Assembly: GCF_009795885.1 (NCBI RefSeq)
Contig: NZ_WTEV01000007.1
Location: 5,036 to 69,035, forward strand
Reading direction: 5' to 3'
DNA: 64,000 nucleotides
From: Gilliamella sp. Pas-s25
GTDB lineage: Bacteria; Pseudomonadota; Gammaproteobacteria; Enterobacterales; Orbaceae
In this document: positions 48,109 through 57,445 of the stretch, piece after piece
Layout of the letters: each line of letters begins with the position of its first letter
Position numbering within the stretch: the stretch's first letter is position 1
Position numbers and translations under genes: made by a program
Notes under the pieces: model-generated
The model's database searches: none
What the model saw: the letters and a program-made list of their open reading frames with translations, nothing else
What the model was told of the DNA's origin: nothing

Positions 48109-48713
48109 ATGAAATCAAAAGATCAACGCTTCCTATTCTTAATTGAAAATAAAACCGCCCCTTGGGGCGATATACTTTGGACAGGGTTAACACCTTGGGA
48201 TGAAAATAAGCAGTCTATTGCTATCGAACGTACTGGACCTTTTACTCCAAAAGCTTATTTTTCAAATAATAACTTTATTTTTACAAAAGAAATAAAGGAA
48301 CTAATCGAAAATTCCTCATTAAAAGACATTAAATTTTTGTATGAAATAGAAAAAAAGAAAATTATTAATCTTGATTGGACAAAATGGGATGTGAATAAAG
48401 ATATAACTGATTATTTGATCTATATGAACCAGTGGATTTAATTTTTGATGGTATTAATGATGTAAAATTAAATCAGGATATGCCAGATTATTACTTGTCT
48501 AGTATAGAAAGCCAAATTCATTTAAACAAAAATAAACTTATCGATATGCAAAACCCTTCGGAATATATTACTTTTGTTGGCAACGCACTTGATGATTCTG
48601 ATTTTTTTATGGGAATTGAAATACTAGGCTGTTTTATTAGTGCAAGAGCCATAAATTGGCTAGAAAAATACTGCCCTAACTGTTTTGATTACTATTTAAT
48701 TAAACCTGATTAA
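48109..48713 (+). pseudogene. Imm11-like (DUF1629) immunity gene split by a 2-bp frameshift
   Basis: Frame one (48109-48441) contains TPKAYFSNNNFIFTKEIKEL and frame two (48432-48713) contains GNALDDSDFFMGIEILG and ends YCPNCFDYYLIK; together they follow the Imm11/DUF1629 layout. The join lies at CTATATGAACC. Removing one AT unit (48422-48425 region) fuses them as ...DYLIYEPVDLIFDG.... Frame two could start at GTG 48432, but has no ribosome-binding site. Either a recent mutation, a reversible switch, or a sequencing error. Confidence 0.62.
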
Positions 48714-48731
48714 TAGTGGAAATATTCTAAC

Positions 48732-49064
48732 TTAATTGCTTAATCTAAATAAAAGATAATCATATAATTTTTCTGCTAAAAAATTAGCATGCTCACTTTT
48801 TACGATTAAATTAAAAAAATAGTATTGGTTATACAAATCTTCAATTATAGGATCTGAAAGTCTACAAAATTCGATGTAAGCTAAATATAATTTTTTTATA
48901 TCATCAGAAATTTCTTCTAAAGAGATATGATAATTGGTTATATCATAAAAGATATTAGTGAATTTATGATTAATAATACTTAACTCTATAAAAGGAGTAT
49001 GACTTTTCTCACAAAATGCCCAGTGCATAGATTTTGTTTTATCATCTTTATAAATAAATTTCAT
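48732..49064 (-). CDS. Putative immunity-type protein
   Basis: A 110-residue helical, acidic protein (DDIKKLYLAYIEFCRLSDPI) of unknown family. It starts 2 bp after the end of the decayed frame at 49067-49460 on the same strand, as an immunity gene would follow its toxin. Confidence 0.6.
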   Translation of the reverse strand: MKFIYKDDKTKSMHWAFCEKSHTPFIELSIINHKFTNIFYDITNYHISLEEISDDIKKLYLAYIEFCRLSDPIIEDLYNQYYFFNLIVKSEHANFLAEKLYDYLLFRLSN

Positions 49065-49066
49065 AA

Positions 49067-49460
49067 TTAATCTTTTATCTTAAAATTTGTGACTTGTATC
49101 ATTATGTCATTTTCCCCTGTTTCACCATATAATGGATTCCAACATCATTAATTTTTGTTCTATCCTCTAAGAGCTTTGATTGTGGTTCACTCATCGCATA
49201 ATTCAACTTGACTATGGCAAAATAATTTTCGGGTGTTCTATCTAAATAAGATCTTCATTAGTATTTGTTTGAAAACCCCAAAATGACTTCTAACGGCAAT
49301 GATTCTCCAACACAATCAATACAGTAGTCAAAGGTACGTTGCGTTTTTTTGTTATAGCGCGATTAATCGACCAAAACATCCCATTTATGTCTAATCTGGT
49401 TATTATTGAATTTATATTTTAGTTATTCTGAATCATTACCAACTGGTGAAAATAAAATAT
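49067..49460 (-). pseudogene. Decayed gene immediately upstream of an immunity-type gene
   Basis: About 130 codons of protein-like sequence broken by four or more stops and one frameshift: RHKWDVLVD, RTFDYCIDCVGESLPLEVIL, TPENYFAIVKLNYAMSEPQS, then KINDV and, in the next frame, YGETGENDIMIQVTNFKIKD. No start is seen. Likely the C-terminal part of a toxin or a larger immunity protein; family not recognised. Confidence 0.5.
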
Positions 49461-49470
49461 AATCAATTAA

Positions 49471-49899
49471 CTAATAATTCAATAGCGAATAACTTTGTGA
49501 TAATTTTGTGATAAAGTTATCAAAGGATTCAGACACTAAAACTAATTCTTTTTCATCCATTAACCATATATATATTTTCCCATAATTTTCATCTTTTAAT
49601 GAAAGTACAAAGCAATTTCCACCTTCATCATAAGCAAAAGGAATCATATTCTTTAAATTAGGGAAACTATCCACTAAGTCAGTGTATATATTTTCTATAG
49701 TTACATCACCGTATTTTATCGAATTAAAGCCACCTAATAAAAAGAAATTATGTCTTCCATTTTCAGGTGGGTAACCGCCATTAAATTCCATATAAAAATT
49801 AGAAAACGAAAGTGGAATCTTTTTGTCAAAGTATTTGCTAAATTCGTCTAATTCATCAAAAGATAATTGTTTTTCTGATTCTTCAAGTTTTAACCCCAT
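49471..49899 (-). CDS. SMI1/KNR4 (SUKH)-family immunity protein
   Basis: A 142-residue protein with the SUKH pattern: IPLSFSNFYMEFNGGYPPEN, FLLGGFNSIKYG, then MIPFAYDEGGNCFVLSLKDE and YGKIYIWLMDE. SUKH proteins are the largest group of immunity proteins against polymorphic nuclease toxins. It belongs to the minus-strand group 48732-50240. Confidence 0.85.
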   Translation of the reverse strand: MGLKLEESEKQLSFDELDEFSKYFDKKIPLSFSNFYMEFNGGYPPENGRHNFFLLGGFNSIKYGDVTIENIYTDLVDSFPNLKNMIPFAYDEGGNCFVLSLKDENYGKIYIWLMDEKELVLVSESFDNFITKLSQSYSLLNY

Positions 49900-49994
49900 T
49901 TGCCATTGCCTTTTTTAGTTGCGTAAATCTGTCTAAATACAGACCTAGATATCATCTAAGATAAAATCAGTTTTATAGCTATTATTTATAAACC

Positions 49995-50240
49995 CTATAA
50001 ATCATCTTCAAACACTAATTTAGAAATAAATTCATTAAAACTATTGCATAGAAATTGTTATCTTTAAAAGTTTTTCAACCTCATTTAGGTCAGCGGTATT
50101 ATTGCTTGTTCAGAGTCATAGAATTTGTTACTTGCTCTTGGTTTAATATCTTTATATTCAATAGTTTCATCTTAGTCTTGTTCTTCATTATAGGCTAAAG
50201 TATTTAAAAAACTTTCTAATGAATCAAATATATTCATCAT
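49995..50240 (-). pseudogene. Decayed small gene upstream of the SUKH gene
   Basis: Starts MMNIFDSLESFLNTLAYNEE, has an in-frame TAA after EEQD, resumes DETIEYKDIKPRASNKFYDS with EKLLKITISM, then shifts frame to NSFNEFISKLVFEDDL and stop. A small acidic protein, probably a dead immunity gene. Confidence 0.5.
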
Positions 50241-50331
50241 ACTAATTCCCAAATTATATTGCACCTGTAACTATCCGCAAAATAATAGAGTAAAAAAACA
50301 CAAAACTCATCTACAATATCAATAAAATAGG

Positions 50332-50670
50332 ATGATAATTTTTAGGCAAATAGCCATGATCCAAGAAATATTAAATAATCTAAGAAATGGTCCAACTATT
50401 TTAACGTTATCTCAGATAATAGATGTAATGAAATATCTTCAAGCATTTAAAGTTGAGGAGATATTAAAAAATGATCAAGGTTTTTTGGAGGTATTAGATA
50501 TATTAGTTGAATCTTATTCTGATTCAGCGATATTTGAAGTCAATAATGATAATAAATCATTTTTAGAAAATTTTAGTGATTGGTTGCTTAAATTAGGAGA
50601 AAAACACCCACTAGGTAACGATCAAGATGATTTAAGCTCTTATGCAAATATGTTTTTGAAAGAAATGTAA
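50332..50670 (+). CDS. Putative immunity-type protein
   Basis: A 112-residue, mostly helical acidic protein of unknown family (DVMKYLQAFKVEEILKNDQG). The alternative ATG at 50356 is equally plausible, giving 104 residues. It follows about 90 bp of gene-free DNA. Confidence 0.55.
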   Translation: MIIFRQIAMIQEILNNLRNGPTILTLSQIIDVMKYLQAFKVEEILKNDQGFLEVLDILVESYSDSAIFEVNNDNKSFLENFSDWLLKLGEKHPLGNDQDDLSSYANMFLKEM

Positions 50671-50921
50671 TATAAGATATTACTACTGAAAGCAGCTAAA
50701 GGTATGGAAAGCAAGATTCTAAATTATTATTTCAATAAATAATTTCATAGCTTTACATAAAAATATTTTTAATGCCTATTGTAGACCATATTCAAGTTTA
50801 GATGCATGAAAGCGAATATTAAATCTCTGAATCAAGATTATAATTTAGTTGCTAATGCTATATACTTTAAAATTATCAATTGAATAATGACTTTCTTTAA
50901 GAAAAAATAAGGATTCATAAA

Positions 50922-51290
50922 ATGAAAAATAAATATCTTACTGAAATTGATGATTATTTATCTGTTCCAACAAATTTCGATTTTTTAAAGTTATTAGATG
51001 CAGATCATCAATTGGATCTAAGAGATGAACATATATTTGATGATCAGTGGATGAATACCTTTAATGCATTAAAAAATAAAAGCTTTGATAATGATGAAAT
51101 CAAATTGATTAACACATTACGAGAAAAAGCATTTATGCTATCTTTAAAAGCGATTAATAATTTTGAAATATCATCCCGAATCGCTGACGATATTGAGATA
51201 ATAGCCAAGAGCTTTATAGCAGGAGAATATACTAACTGGGCTATTACACACTTATGGTCTGCTTATAAGAATAAAAGATTTCCTGTATAA
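50922..51290 (+). CDS. Putative immunity-type protein
   Basis: A 122-residue helical protein. LINTLREKAFMLSLKAINNF and SRIADDIEIIAKSFI with a C-terminal LWSAYKNKRFP. AAGGA precedes the ATG. Family not recognised; island context only. Confidence 0.62.
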   Translation: MKNKYLTEIDDYLSVPTNFDFLKLLDADHQLDLRDEHIFDDQWMNTFNALKNKSFDNDEIKLINTLREKAFMLSLKAINNFEISSRIADDIEIIAKSFIAGEYTNWAITHLWSAYKNKRFPV

Positions 51291-51345
51291 ATTTTATAAA
51301 AAAATAGCAGTTAGATAAAATACAGTTCGGCATGGTATATATTTT

Positions 51346-51798
51346 ATGCATAAAAATTTATTCACCATTGATGAAAAAAAATATCCTATTGCATGGAGAT
51401 TTAATTCTCAAGATTGCTTGCTATCCTTTGATGAAAAAAACAGGATTGTTTTCCTTGATACCGAAGAATCGAGTCATTTTTGGGATATGATATTTCCATT
51501 TGAACATTTAATGAACATCAATTCATCATGTTATTCTATTCTAGAAAAAATTACTTTGGATTTTAACTTTCCTCAAGAATCTTCTTTGTTTTTTAAAAAT
51601 AAATTAACCGACATTTCATCAGTTTTTTTCTTTTGGGAACGAAAAGCGAGTGCTATTGTACCGGTGGAGATTTTTGTTAAAGCATGGAGCGATTTTTTTT
51701 ATCCTAGTGATGAATCAAGTATTCTTTTAATTACCAATAGCAATAAGATGATCTTTTCTTATGAAGAAACATTTTTTTATGCAGATATATTAGATTAA
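51346..51798 (+). CDS. Putative immunity-type protein (possibly DUF2947)
   Basis: A 150-residue protein. PIAWRFNSQDCLLSFDEKNR and, near the end, FVKAWSDFFYPSDESSILLI recall the DUF2947 layout, from memory. Weak ribosome-binding site. Last gene of the island before zntA. Confidence 0.58.
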   Translation: MHKNLFTIDEKKYPIAWRFNSQDCLLSFDEKNRIVFLDTEESSHFWDMIFPFEHLMNINSSCYSILEKITLDFNFPQESSLFFKNKLTDISSVFFFWERKASAIVPVEIFVKAWSDFFYPSDESSILLITNSNKMIFSYEETFFYADILD

Positions 51799-51910
51799 TA
51801 AAGGATCAAAAGATCTGTCATCCCCCATTACCTCATTATTAAAAATAAAATGATTTTCTTTTTTATTTTTTAGCGTACAATCAAAATCATCCCCAAAACG
51901 AGGTAACGTT

Positions 51911-54229
51911 ATGTTATATAATAACAAATCAATGTGCCACAAACATCACCACCATGAATGTTGTCATGATAATTGTCAAAATATGGCGCATAATCATGCA
52001 CATTTATCTCATGAGTTAAATTGTCATCAAGATTCAACGCTTTGTTCAGGTGGCGATACCCATATGACTAACCCAAAAAATGAGTTTGACGATCCCCCTG
52101 ATGACCCCGACAGGCAAATCAATCAAACTAAATTAACATGGAAAATAAAAGGCATGGATTGTGCAAACTGTGCACAAAAAATTGAAAATAGTGTAAAGAC
52201 ATTACCCAATATTTGCCAAACCAAGATTATCTTTTCTACCGAAAAATTAGTTGTTTTTGTTCCACAAAAGAATGAACAAACCATTAAATTGATCGAAGAT
52301 AAAATCATCGAGTTAGGCTATAAACCCATTTTTGAATCATCCCCCGAACATTCACATCATCATGAGCATTCCCATCGTTTTGATAATAAAGCATTAATCC
52401 CTTTAGGAGTATTAGGCGCTTTAATTGTTGTGAGCTATATCCTGTTGTTATGTAATCAAACCGTTGGCGAATATGCCTTTATGGTAACAGCAATTGTTGG
52501 ACTTATTCCTATTTTGAAAGAAGCATTGGTTTTAACGCGCAGTGGAACACCATTTGCGATCGAGTCGTTAATGAGCGTGTCAGCTATTGGTGCTTTATTT
52601 ATTGGTGCTGCCGAAGAAGCCACCATGGTCATATATTTATTTATGATTGGTGAAATGTTAGAAGGTGTTGCAACAAGTAAAGCAAAAAAAGGCATCTCCT
52701 CGCTTGCTCAGCTCATGCCAGAAGAGACCGTGATAATCATTGACGGTGTAAGAAAAACCGTTGCCAGTCATAGTTTAAAACCCGAGGACATTATTGAAAT
52801 TTCATCTGGAGGGCGGTTGCCTGCTGATGTCATTTTAATGAGTGAGCAAGCCAATATTGATGAAAGCGCATTAACTGGCGAGTCCATTCCTGTTAATTAT
52901 CTTTCAGGCGACAAAATTATGGCTGGTTCGCTGGTGGTTGATAATACAATTCAACTTAAAGTGGTATCAGAAGTCGGGCAAAATGCGGTTGATCGTATTT
53001 TACAGATGATTGAAGATGCCGAGGAACGCAAAGCGCCTATTGAACGTTTTATTGATAAATTTAGCCGTTACTATACGCCTACAATTGCTTTATTTGCACT
53101 ATTGGTGATTGTTGTGCCACCTTTGTTGCTTAATGCTGATTGGTATACTTGGTGTTATCGTGGCTTGACGTTGTTATTAATTGGTTGCCCTTGTGCGCTG
53201 GTGATTTCAACGCCTGCGGTGATAACATCGGCCTTGTCGAATGCGGCAAAGCAAGGGGTGTTAATTAAAGGTGGAGCAGCATTAGAGCATATTGGTTCGG
53301 TTAAACTGGTTGCGTTTGATAAGACTGGTACCTTAACTGAAGGTAAACCACAAGTAACCGATGTGATTCCTCAAGATATTTCCAAAGAACAATTATTAAC
53401 AATGGTTGCCTCGGTTGAAAGTGGTTCGCATCATCCTATTGGTAAAGCTATTGTTGATTACGCATTACAAAATCAGTTAAGCATTAATCAGGCCGATAAT
53501 CGTAAAGCGATTGCGGGAATTGGTATTCAAGGCGAGATTGATAATCAGAATTTTTATATTGTTTCGCCAAACAAAGTTGCGACCGTTTCAACGCCTTTAA
53601 ATGATGAACACACTAAAATCATTGCGGAACTTGAAAGTGCAGGTAAAACCGTGGTGGTTGCGGTAACAAATCAACAACTGATGGGCATTATTGCTCTGCA
53701 AGATATATTGCGGTCAGATGCAAAGACTACAATAAATGAACTTAATCAGCTTGGTATTAAATCTTTGATGCTAACAGGCGATAATGCGCGAGCAGCTAAA
53801 GCTATTGCCGATCAGTTAGGTATGGATCACCGCGCTGAACTGTTGCCTGCCGATAAGTTGATTACCATTGAAAAGATCCGTAACACAACGTCAATTGCTA
53901 TGGTGGGCGATGGTATTAATGATTCACCAGCCATGAAAGCCGCAACTGTGAGTATTGCCATGGGAAGTGGCACAGATGTTGCGCTAGAAGCTGCCGATGC
54001 CGCATTAACTAAAAATAGCTTACTCAGTTTGCCTAAGTTAATTCGCTTAACTCGCTTTGCGAGTCGTAATATTAAACAAAATATTACCATTGCATTAGGC
54101 ATTAAGTTGATCTTTTTGATTACCAGTTTGTTTGGTTTTACTGGATTGTGGCTAGCAGTGTTGGCTGATTCAGGCACGACTGCGATTGTGACCGCTAATG
54201 CTCTTAGGGTTTTGAAATTTAAAAAATAA
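51911..54229 (+). CDS. zntA: Zn/Cd/Pb-exporting P-type ATPase with His-rich N-terminus
   Basis: A 772-residue P1B-type ATPase. The first 55 residues are rich in His and Cys (CHKHHHHECCHDNC). A heavy-metal-associated domain follows with GMDCANCA at 81-88, then transmembrane helices, a second His stretch (HSHHHEHSH) before TM1, the CPC motif in GCPCALVIST, phosphorylation site DKTGTLTEG and GDGINDSPAM. It should pump Zn2+ and Cd2+ out. GAGG lies before the ATG. It begins about 110 bp after the island. Confidence 0.94.
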   Translation: MLYNNKSMCHKHHHHECCHDNCQNMAHNHAHLSHELNCHQDSTLCSGGDTHMTNPKNEFDDPPDDPDRQINQTKLTWKIKGMDCANCAQKIENSVKTLPNICQTKIIFSTEKLVVFVPQKNEQTIKLIEDKIIELGYKPIFESSPEHSHHHEHSHRFDNKALIPLGVLGALIVVSYILLLCNQTVGEYAFMVTAIVGLIPILKEALVLTRSGTPFAIESLMSVSAIGALFIGAAEEATMVIYLFMIGEMLEGVATSKAKKGISSLAQLMPEETVIIIDGVRKTVASHSLKPEDIIEISSGGRLPADVILMSEQANIDESALTGESIPVNYLSGDKIMAGSLVVDNTIQLKVVSEVGQNAVDRILQMIEDAEERKAPIERFIDKFSRYYTPTIALFALLVIVVPPLLLNADWYTWCYRGLTLLLIGCPCALVISTPAVITSALSNAAKQGVLIKGGAALEHIGSVKLVAFDKTGTLTEGKPQVTDVIPQDISKEQLLTMVASVESGSHHPIGKAIVDYALQNQLSINQADNRKAIAGIGIQGEIDNQNFYIVSPNKVATVSTPLNDEHTKIIAELESAGKTVVVAVTNQQLMGIIALQDILRSDAKTTINELNQLGIKSLMLTGDNARAAKAIADQLGMDHRAELLPADKLITIEKIRNTTSIAMVGDGINDSPAMKAATVSIAMGSGTDVALEAADAALTKNSLLSLPKLIRLTRFASRNIKQNITIALGIKLIFLITSLFGFTGLWLAVLADSGTTAIVTANALRVLKFKK

Positions 54230-54253
54230 AAGTTAAGAATATGTTTGCTTAAT

Positions 54254-54287
54254 CTATTCCGCTTGTTACAAGCGGAATAGTTTTGTT
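54254..54287 (+). terminator. Terminator after zntA
   Basis: A perfect 12-bp stem (54254-54265 with 54269-54280), TTA loop and TTTTGTT tail. The neighbouring birA converges, so it may serve both. Confidence 0.85.
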
Positions 54288-54304
54288 AAATCATTTTGGG
54301 TTTA

Positions 54305-55258
54305 TTATTCATCAATTCTTAATGATATTTCGCCACCAATATGGGCATTAATTTTACCATTTTGTTCTAACAATAAAGCGCCTTGCTCATTAATGCCTTT
54401 TGCAATGCCACGAATAGTGTTATCGCCAATTAATAGTTTTACTGGTCGATTGGCAAAATTATCTAGTCTATTCCAATCATGAATAAATGGAGCTAAACCA
54501 TGTTTTTCAAATTCGATTAATTTACTTTTTAAGACTTTGGAAACTTGTGCCACAAGTAAATTACGATCAACATTACCTAAATTAGCCCATTTTTGGTTAA
54601 CTATGTTGATATCGGGGTTTGTCATGGTTAGATTGACGCCTACACCAATCACTACATGGGCACAGTCGCCAGTTTTACCGGCGAGCTCAACTAAAATTCC
54701 TGCTAACTTTTGGTCGTTAAGATAAAGATCATTTGGCCATTTAACTTTGATATCTTGGCCTGATAATGTGCGCAAGGTATCGGCAAGTACTATCCCGACC
54801 ACCAAACTTAACCCCATTGCCGCAGCCACGCCTTGATCTAATCGCCAATACATCGAGAAGTATAAATTGCTACCAAAAGGTGAAAACCATTTTCGCCCAC
54901 GTCTTCCTCTTGCTTTTGATTGAAATTCAGCCACACAACAATCACCCGATGTTAATTGCCCTATTCGATCAAGCAGATATTGGTTGGTTGAATCAATAAT
55001 CGGTAATATTTCGCAATGGCTGTCGGATTGGTAATGCTGATCAATCTTGTTTTTATTGAGCAAATCAAGCGGCGCTGCCAAGCAATAGCCTTTTCCTTGC
55101 ACTGAGGTTAACGCTATTCCCCACTCACGCAGTTGTTTGATATATTTATTAATACCTGCACGTGTAATGCCAAAAATGGTTGCCAATTCTTCGCCTGAGT
55201 GGAACTGTCCATCGGCTAATATTTCAATTAATTTAAGTGGATTTTTGTGGCTGCGCAT
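54305..55258 (-). CDS. birA: Bifunctional biotin protein ligase / biotin operon repressor
   Basis: A 317-residue protein: N-terminal winged helix (residues 1-60, ATIFGITRAGINKYIKQL), then the ligase domain with KARGRRGRKWFSP (biotinyl-AMP loop) and KWPNDLYLNDQKLAGILVEL, and a C-terminal SH3-like domain. It biotinylates BCCP and represses bio genes. Its 5' end overlaps ycaD by 26 bp. Confidence 0.95.
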   Translation of the reverse strand: MRSHKNPLKLIEILADGQFHSGEELATIFGITRAGINKYIKQLREWGIALTSVQGKGYCLAAPLDLLNKNKIDQHYQSDSHCEILPIIDSTNQYLLDRIGQLTSGDCCVAEFQSKARGRRGRKWFSPFGSNLYFSMYWRLDQGVAAAMGLSLVVGIVLADTLRTLSGQDIKVKWPNDLYLNDQKLAGILVELAGKTGDCAHVVIGVGVNLTMTNPDINIVNQKWANLGNVDRNLLVAQVSKVLKSKLIEFEKHGLAPFIHDWNRLDNFANRPVKLLIGDNTIRGIAKGINEQGALLLEQNGKINAHIGGEISLRIDE

Positions 55259-56375
55259 CCGTTCCTCTTTTTTTAACTAATAAGATAACGAAGTATAACG
55301 AAATTATAGCAAAACTAACAAATAAATAGGTATTACTCGTTTTATCCATGATGAATGCTATCACCGCAGGAGCAACTAAGCTACCTAAGGTGTTAGTTAA
55401 TAGCATTGCTTGGTTCATAGCCACAATATTTTGCTTTTTAACACATGAGCAAGCCCAAGCCATCGATATGGGATAAATGGTGTAAATGGTTGCACCTAAT
55501 AAGATAATTGCCAATGCGCCAAACCAATTAAATATAAGCATAATACATGCAACCAACATGAGTAGCGATTCAATTAGCAATACCATTTGCCGTCCAAATT
55601 TGTCGGCACACCAGTTGGCAGGCATTTGTGCTGCCACTCCTGATAAAATAAGTAAAATCATCCAATTAGCAACTTGAGTATCGCTATAACCCAAGTGTGA
55701 ATAATAAACTGGTAACAGTGAATATAACGACCCGATTAACATACCAGCAATAACGCAACCGGTTAACCCAAGCCGAGAGGGTTTATTTAATATCATTGGC
55801 ATAATGTCAAAGCTGCTTTTTTTTCTTTTTGGTAATTTATAATGTGTGCGCAAAATAAATAAAATCGCAAGCCCCATTAGTAACATAATCACCAATCCAA
55901 AATACAAGACATCTTGTGGAAAATACTGTAACAAAGCTTGCCCCAAAACCGTGCCTAAATAATAAGTGGTTAAATAAACTGCAAGCATCCTTCCACGGGT
56001 ATGCACTGGGCCAGTGAGTAATATGCAACTTTCAATCACCACCCAAGTGACAGCACAAGCGATGCCAATAAAAAAGCGCCACATGATCCAACTATAAAAA
56101 TTCATTGAAAAACTTAAGCCAATAGTTGCAATAGCAAAAATAATGCAACTATAGGTATAAGTGTGTCGAGCATTAAATTTACCAATAAACCAATTGGCAA
56201 AAATAGTGCCAATCAAGTTGCCAGTAAAATAACTTGATCCCACAAGACCAATTTGCCCCAGCGAAAATTCATTACGCACTAACCACAATGGTACTTGTGT
56301 GTTGAGTGCTGACAACGAGATAGTCACAAAGAGTAAACTCGTTAATAAAATAGGAAATGAATACGAATGTTTCAT
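55233..56375 (-). CDS. ycaD: YcaD-type MFS transporter
   Basis: A 380-residue, 12-helix MFS protein. LNTQVPLWLVRNE, VGSSYFTGNLIGTIF and CAVTWVVIESCILLTGP follow E. coli YcaD. Substrate unknown. It lies between murB and birA, which are adjacent in E. coli, and its end overlaps birA by 26 bp. Confidence 0.87.
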   Translation of the reverse strand: MKHSYSFPILLTSLLFVTISLSALNTQVPLWLVRNEFSLGQIGLVGSSYFTGNLIGTIFANWFIGKFNARHTYTYSCIIFAIATIGLSFSMNFYSWIMWRFFIGIACAVTWVVIESCILLTGPVHTRGRMLAVYLTTYYLGTVLGQALLQYFPQDVLYFGLVIMLLMGLAILFILRTHYKLPKRKKSSFDIMPMILNKPSRLGLTGCVIAGMLIGSLYSLLPVYYSHLGYSDTQVANWMILLILSGVAAQMPANWCADKFGRQMVLLIESLLMLVACIMLIFNWFGALAIILLGATIYTIYPISMAWACSCVKKQNIVAMNQAMLLTNTLGSLVAPAVIAFIMDKTSNTYLFVSFAIISLYFVILLVKKRGTDAQPQKST

Positions 56376-56434
56376 AATGTTATCGCATATAATTTATGGG
56401 TTATAATTTGCAGGCAATTATAATTTGGTATCAA

Positions 56435-57445
56435 TTATAAATAACTGTCAGCATCAATTTCGCCCGAGTTGCCGATAAATCGGATTTCTGGCGATAAACT
56501 CACCAAGAATTTTTGTAATACACATTTTTTTATATAACGAGCTAATTCAACTACATCATGTGCAGTTGCTTGTTTTTTGTTGACTAACACTAACGCTTGT
56601 TGCTGATGCACGGCAGCTCCGCCTATTTGATAGCCTTTTAGACCACACTGATCGATAAGCCAACCTGCGGCCAATTTTGTTTGATGATTGGCTTGTGGAT
56701 ATATTGGCATATTCGGATAAATTTCAAGTAGCTTATCTGCCTCAATTTTATCGACCACGGGATTTTTAAAAAAGCTCCCGCCATTGCCAAGCTCTTTTGG
56801 ATCAGGCAATTTACTGCGGCGAATATCACATACCTTATCAAAGACCATTTTTGGGGTGACACTTTTTGGATCAAAGTTTCGTAATTCACCGTAAGTTAAT
56901 ACTGGTTGCCACTGTTTGGGTAATTTAATACCAACATTGATGACCGCATAACCTTGCAAATATGCTTTTTTGAAGATGCTTTCCCGGTAACCATATTGAC
57001 CATCGATAACTGTAATGATGTTACCTGTGGCAAGCTCAAGCAGTTCTACATAATCAGCTACTTTTTGAAATTCAACCCCGTAAGCACCAATATTTTGAAT
57101 AGGTGCAGAACCAACACACCCCGGAATTAATGCGAGGTTTTCAAGCCCTGATATATCTTGCGCAATAGTTCTTGACACTAAATCATGCCAAATTTCGCCA
57201 GCCCCCACTTTTAAATGCCACGCTTGTTCGGTTTCAGTTATAGTAATACCTTTTATGCGATTAACAATAACAATACCTTCAAAATCACAGGTAAAAAGAG
57301 TGTTACTGCCTTCACCAATAATCATAATCGGTAAATGCGGCGAGTTATCTTGCCAAATCTGTTGTAATTGTTCGACAGTTGTGACAGTAATAACTTTTTG
57401 AGCAAAAACAGTTAGACCAAATGTATTAGGAATTTTTTGTTTCAT
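56435..57445 (-). CDS. murB: UDP-N-acetylenolpyruvoylglucosamine reductase
   Basis: A 336-residue FAD enzyme making UDP-MurNAc for peptidoglycan. IIGEGSNTLF near residue 43, GCVGSAPIQNIGAYGVE and LGNGGSFFKNPVV (active-site Ser) are type I MurB signatures. Length is close to E. coli MurB (342 aa). Confidence 0.96.
   Translation of the reverse strand: MKQKIPNTFGLTVFAQKVITVTTVEQLQQIWQDNSPHLPIMIIGEGSNTLFTCDFEGIVIVNRIKGITITETEQAWHLKVGAGEIWHDLVSRTIAQDISGLENLALIPGCVGSAPIQNIGAYGVEFQKVADYVELLELATGNIITVIDGQYGYRESIFKKAYLQGYAVINVGIKLPKQWQPVLTYGELRNFDPKSVTPKMVFDKVCDIRRSKLPDPKELGNGGSFFKNPVVDKIEADKLLEIYPNMPIYPQANHQTKLAAGWLIDQCGLKGYQIGGAAVHQQQALVLVNKKQATAHDVVELARYIKKCVLQKFLVSLSPEIRFIGNSGEIDADSYL

Noticed and set aside
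37077-51798. Toxin core genes (Rhs, CdiA, VgrG, MafB) or a prophage in the island
   Set aside because: No long repeat-rich frame, YD repeats, haemagglutinin repeats, integrase or structural phage gene is present.
53827-54177. 116-codon minus-strand frame in zntA
   Set aside because: Antisense shadow of the conserved C-terminal part of the ATPase.
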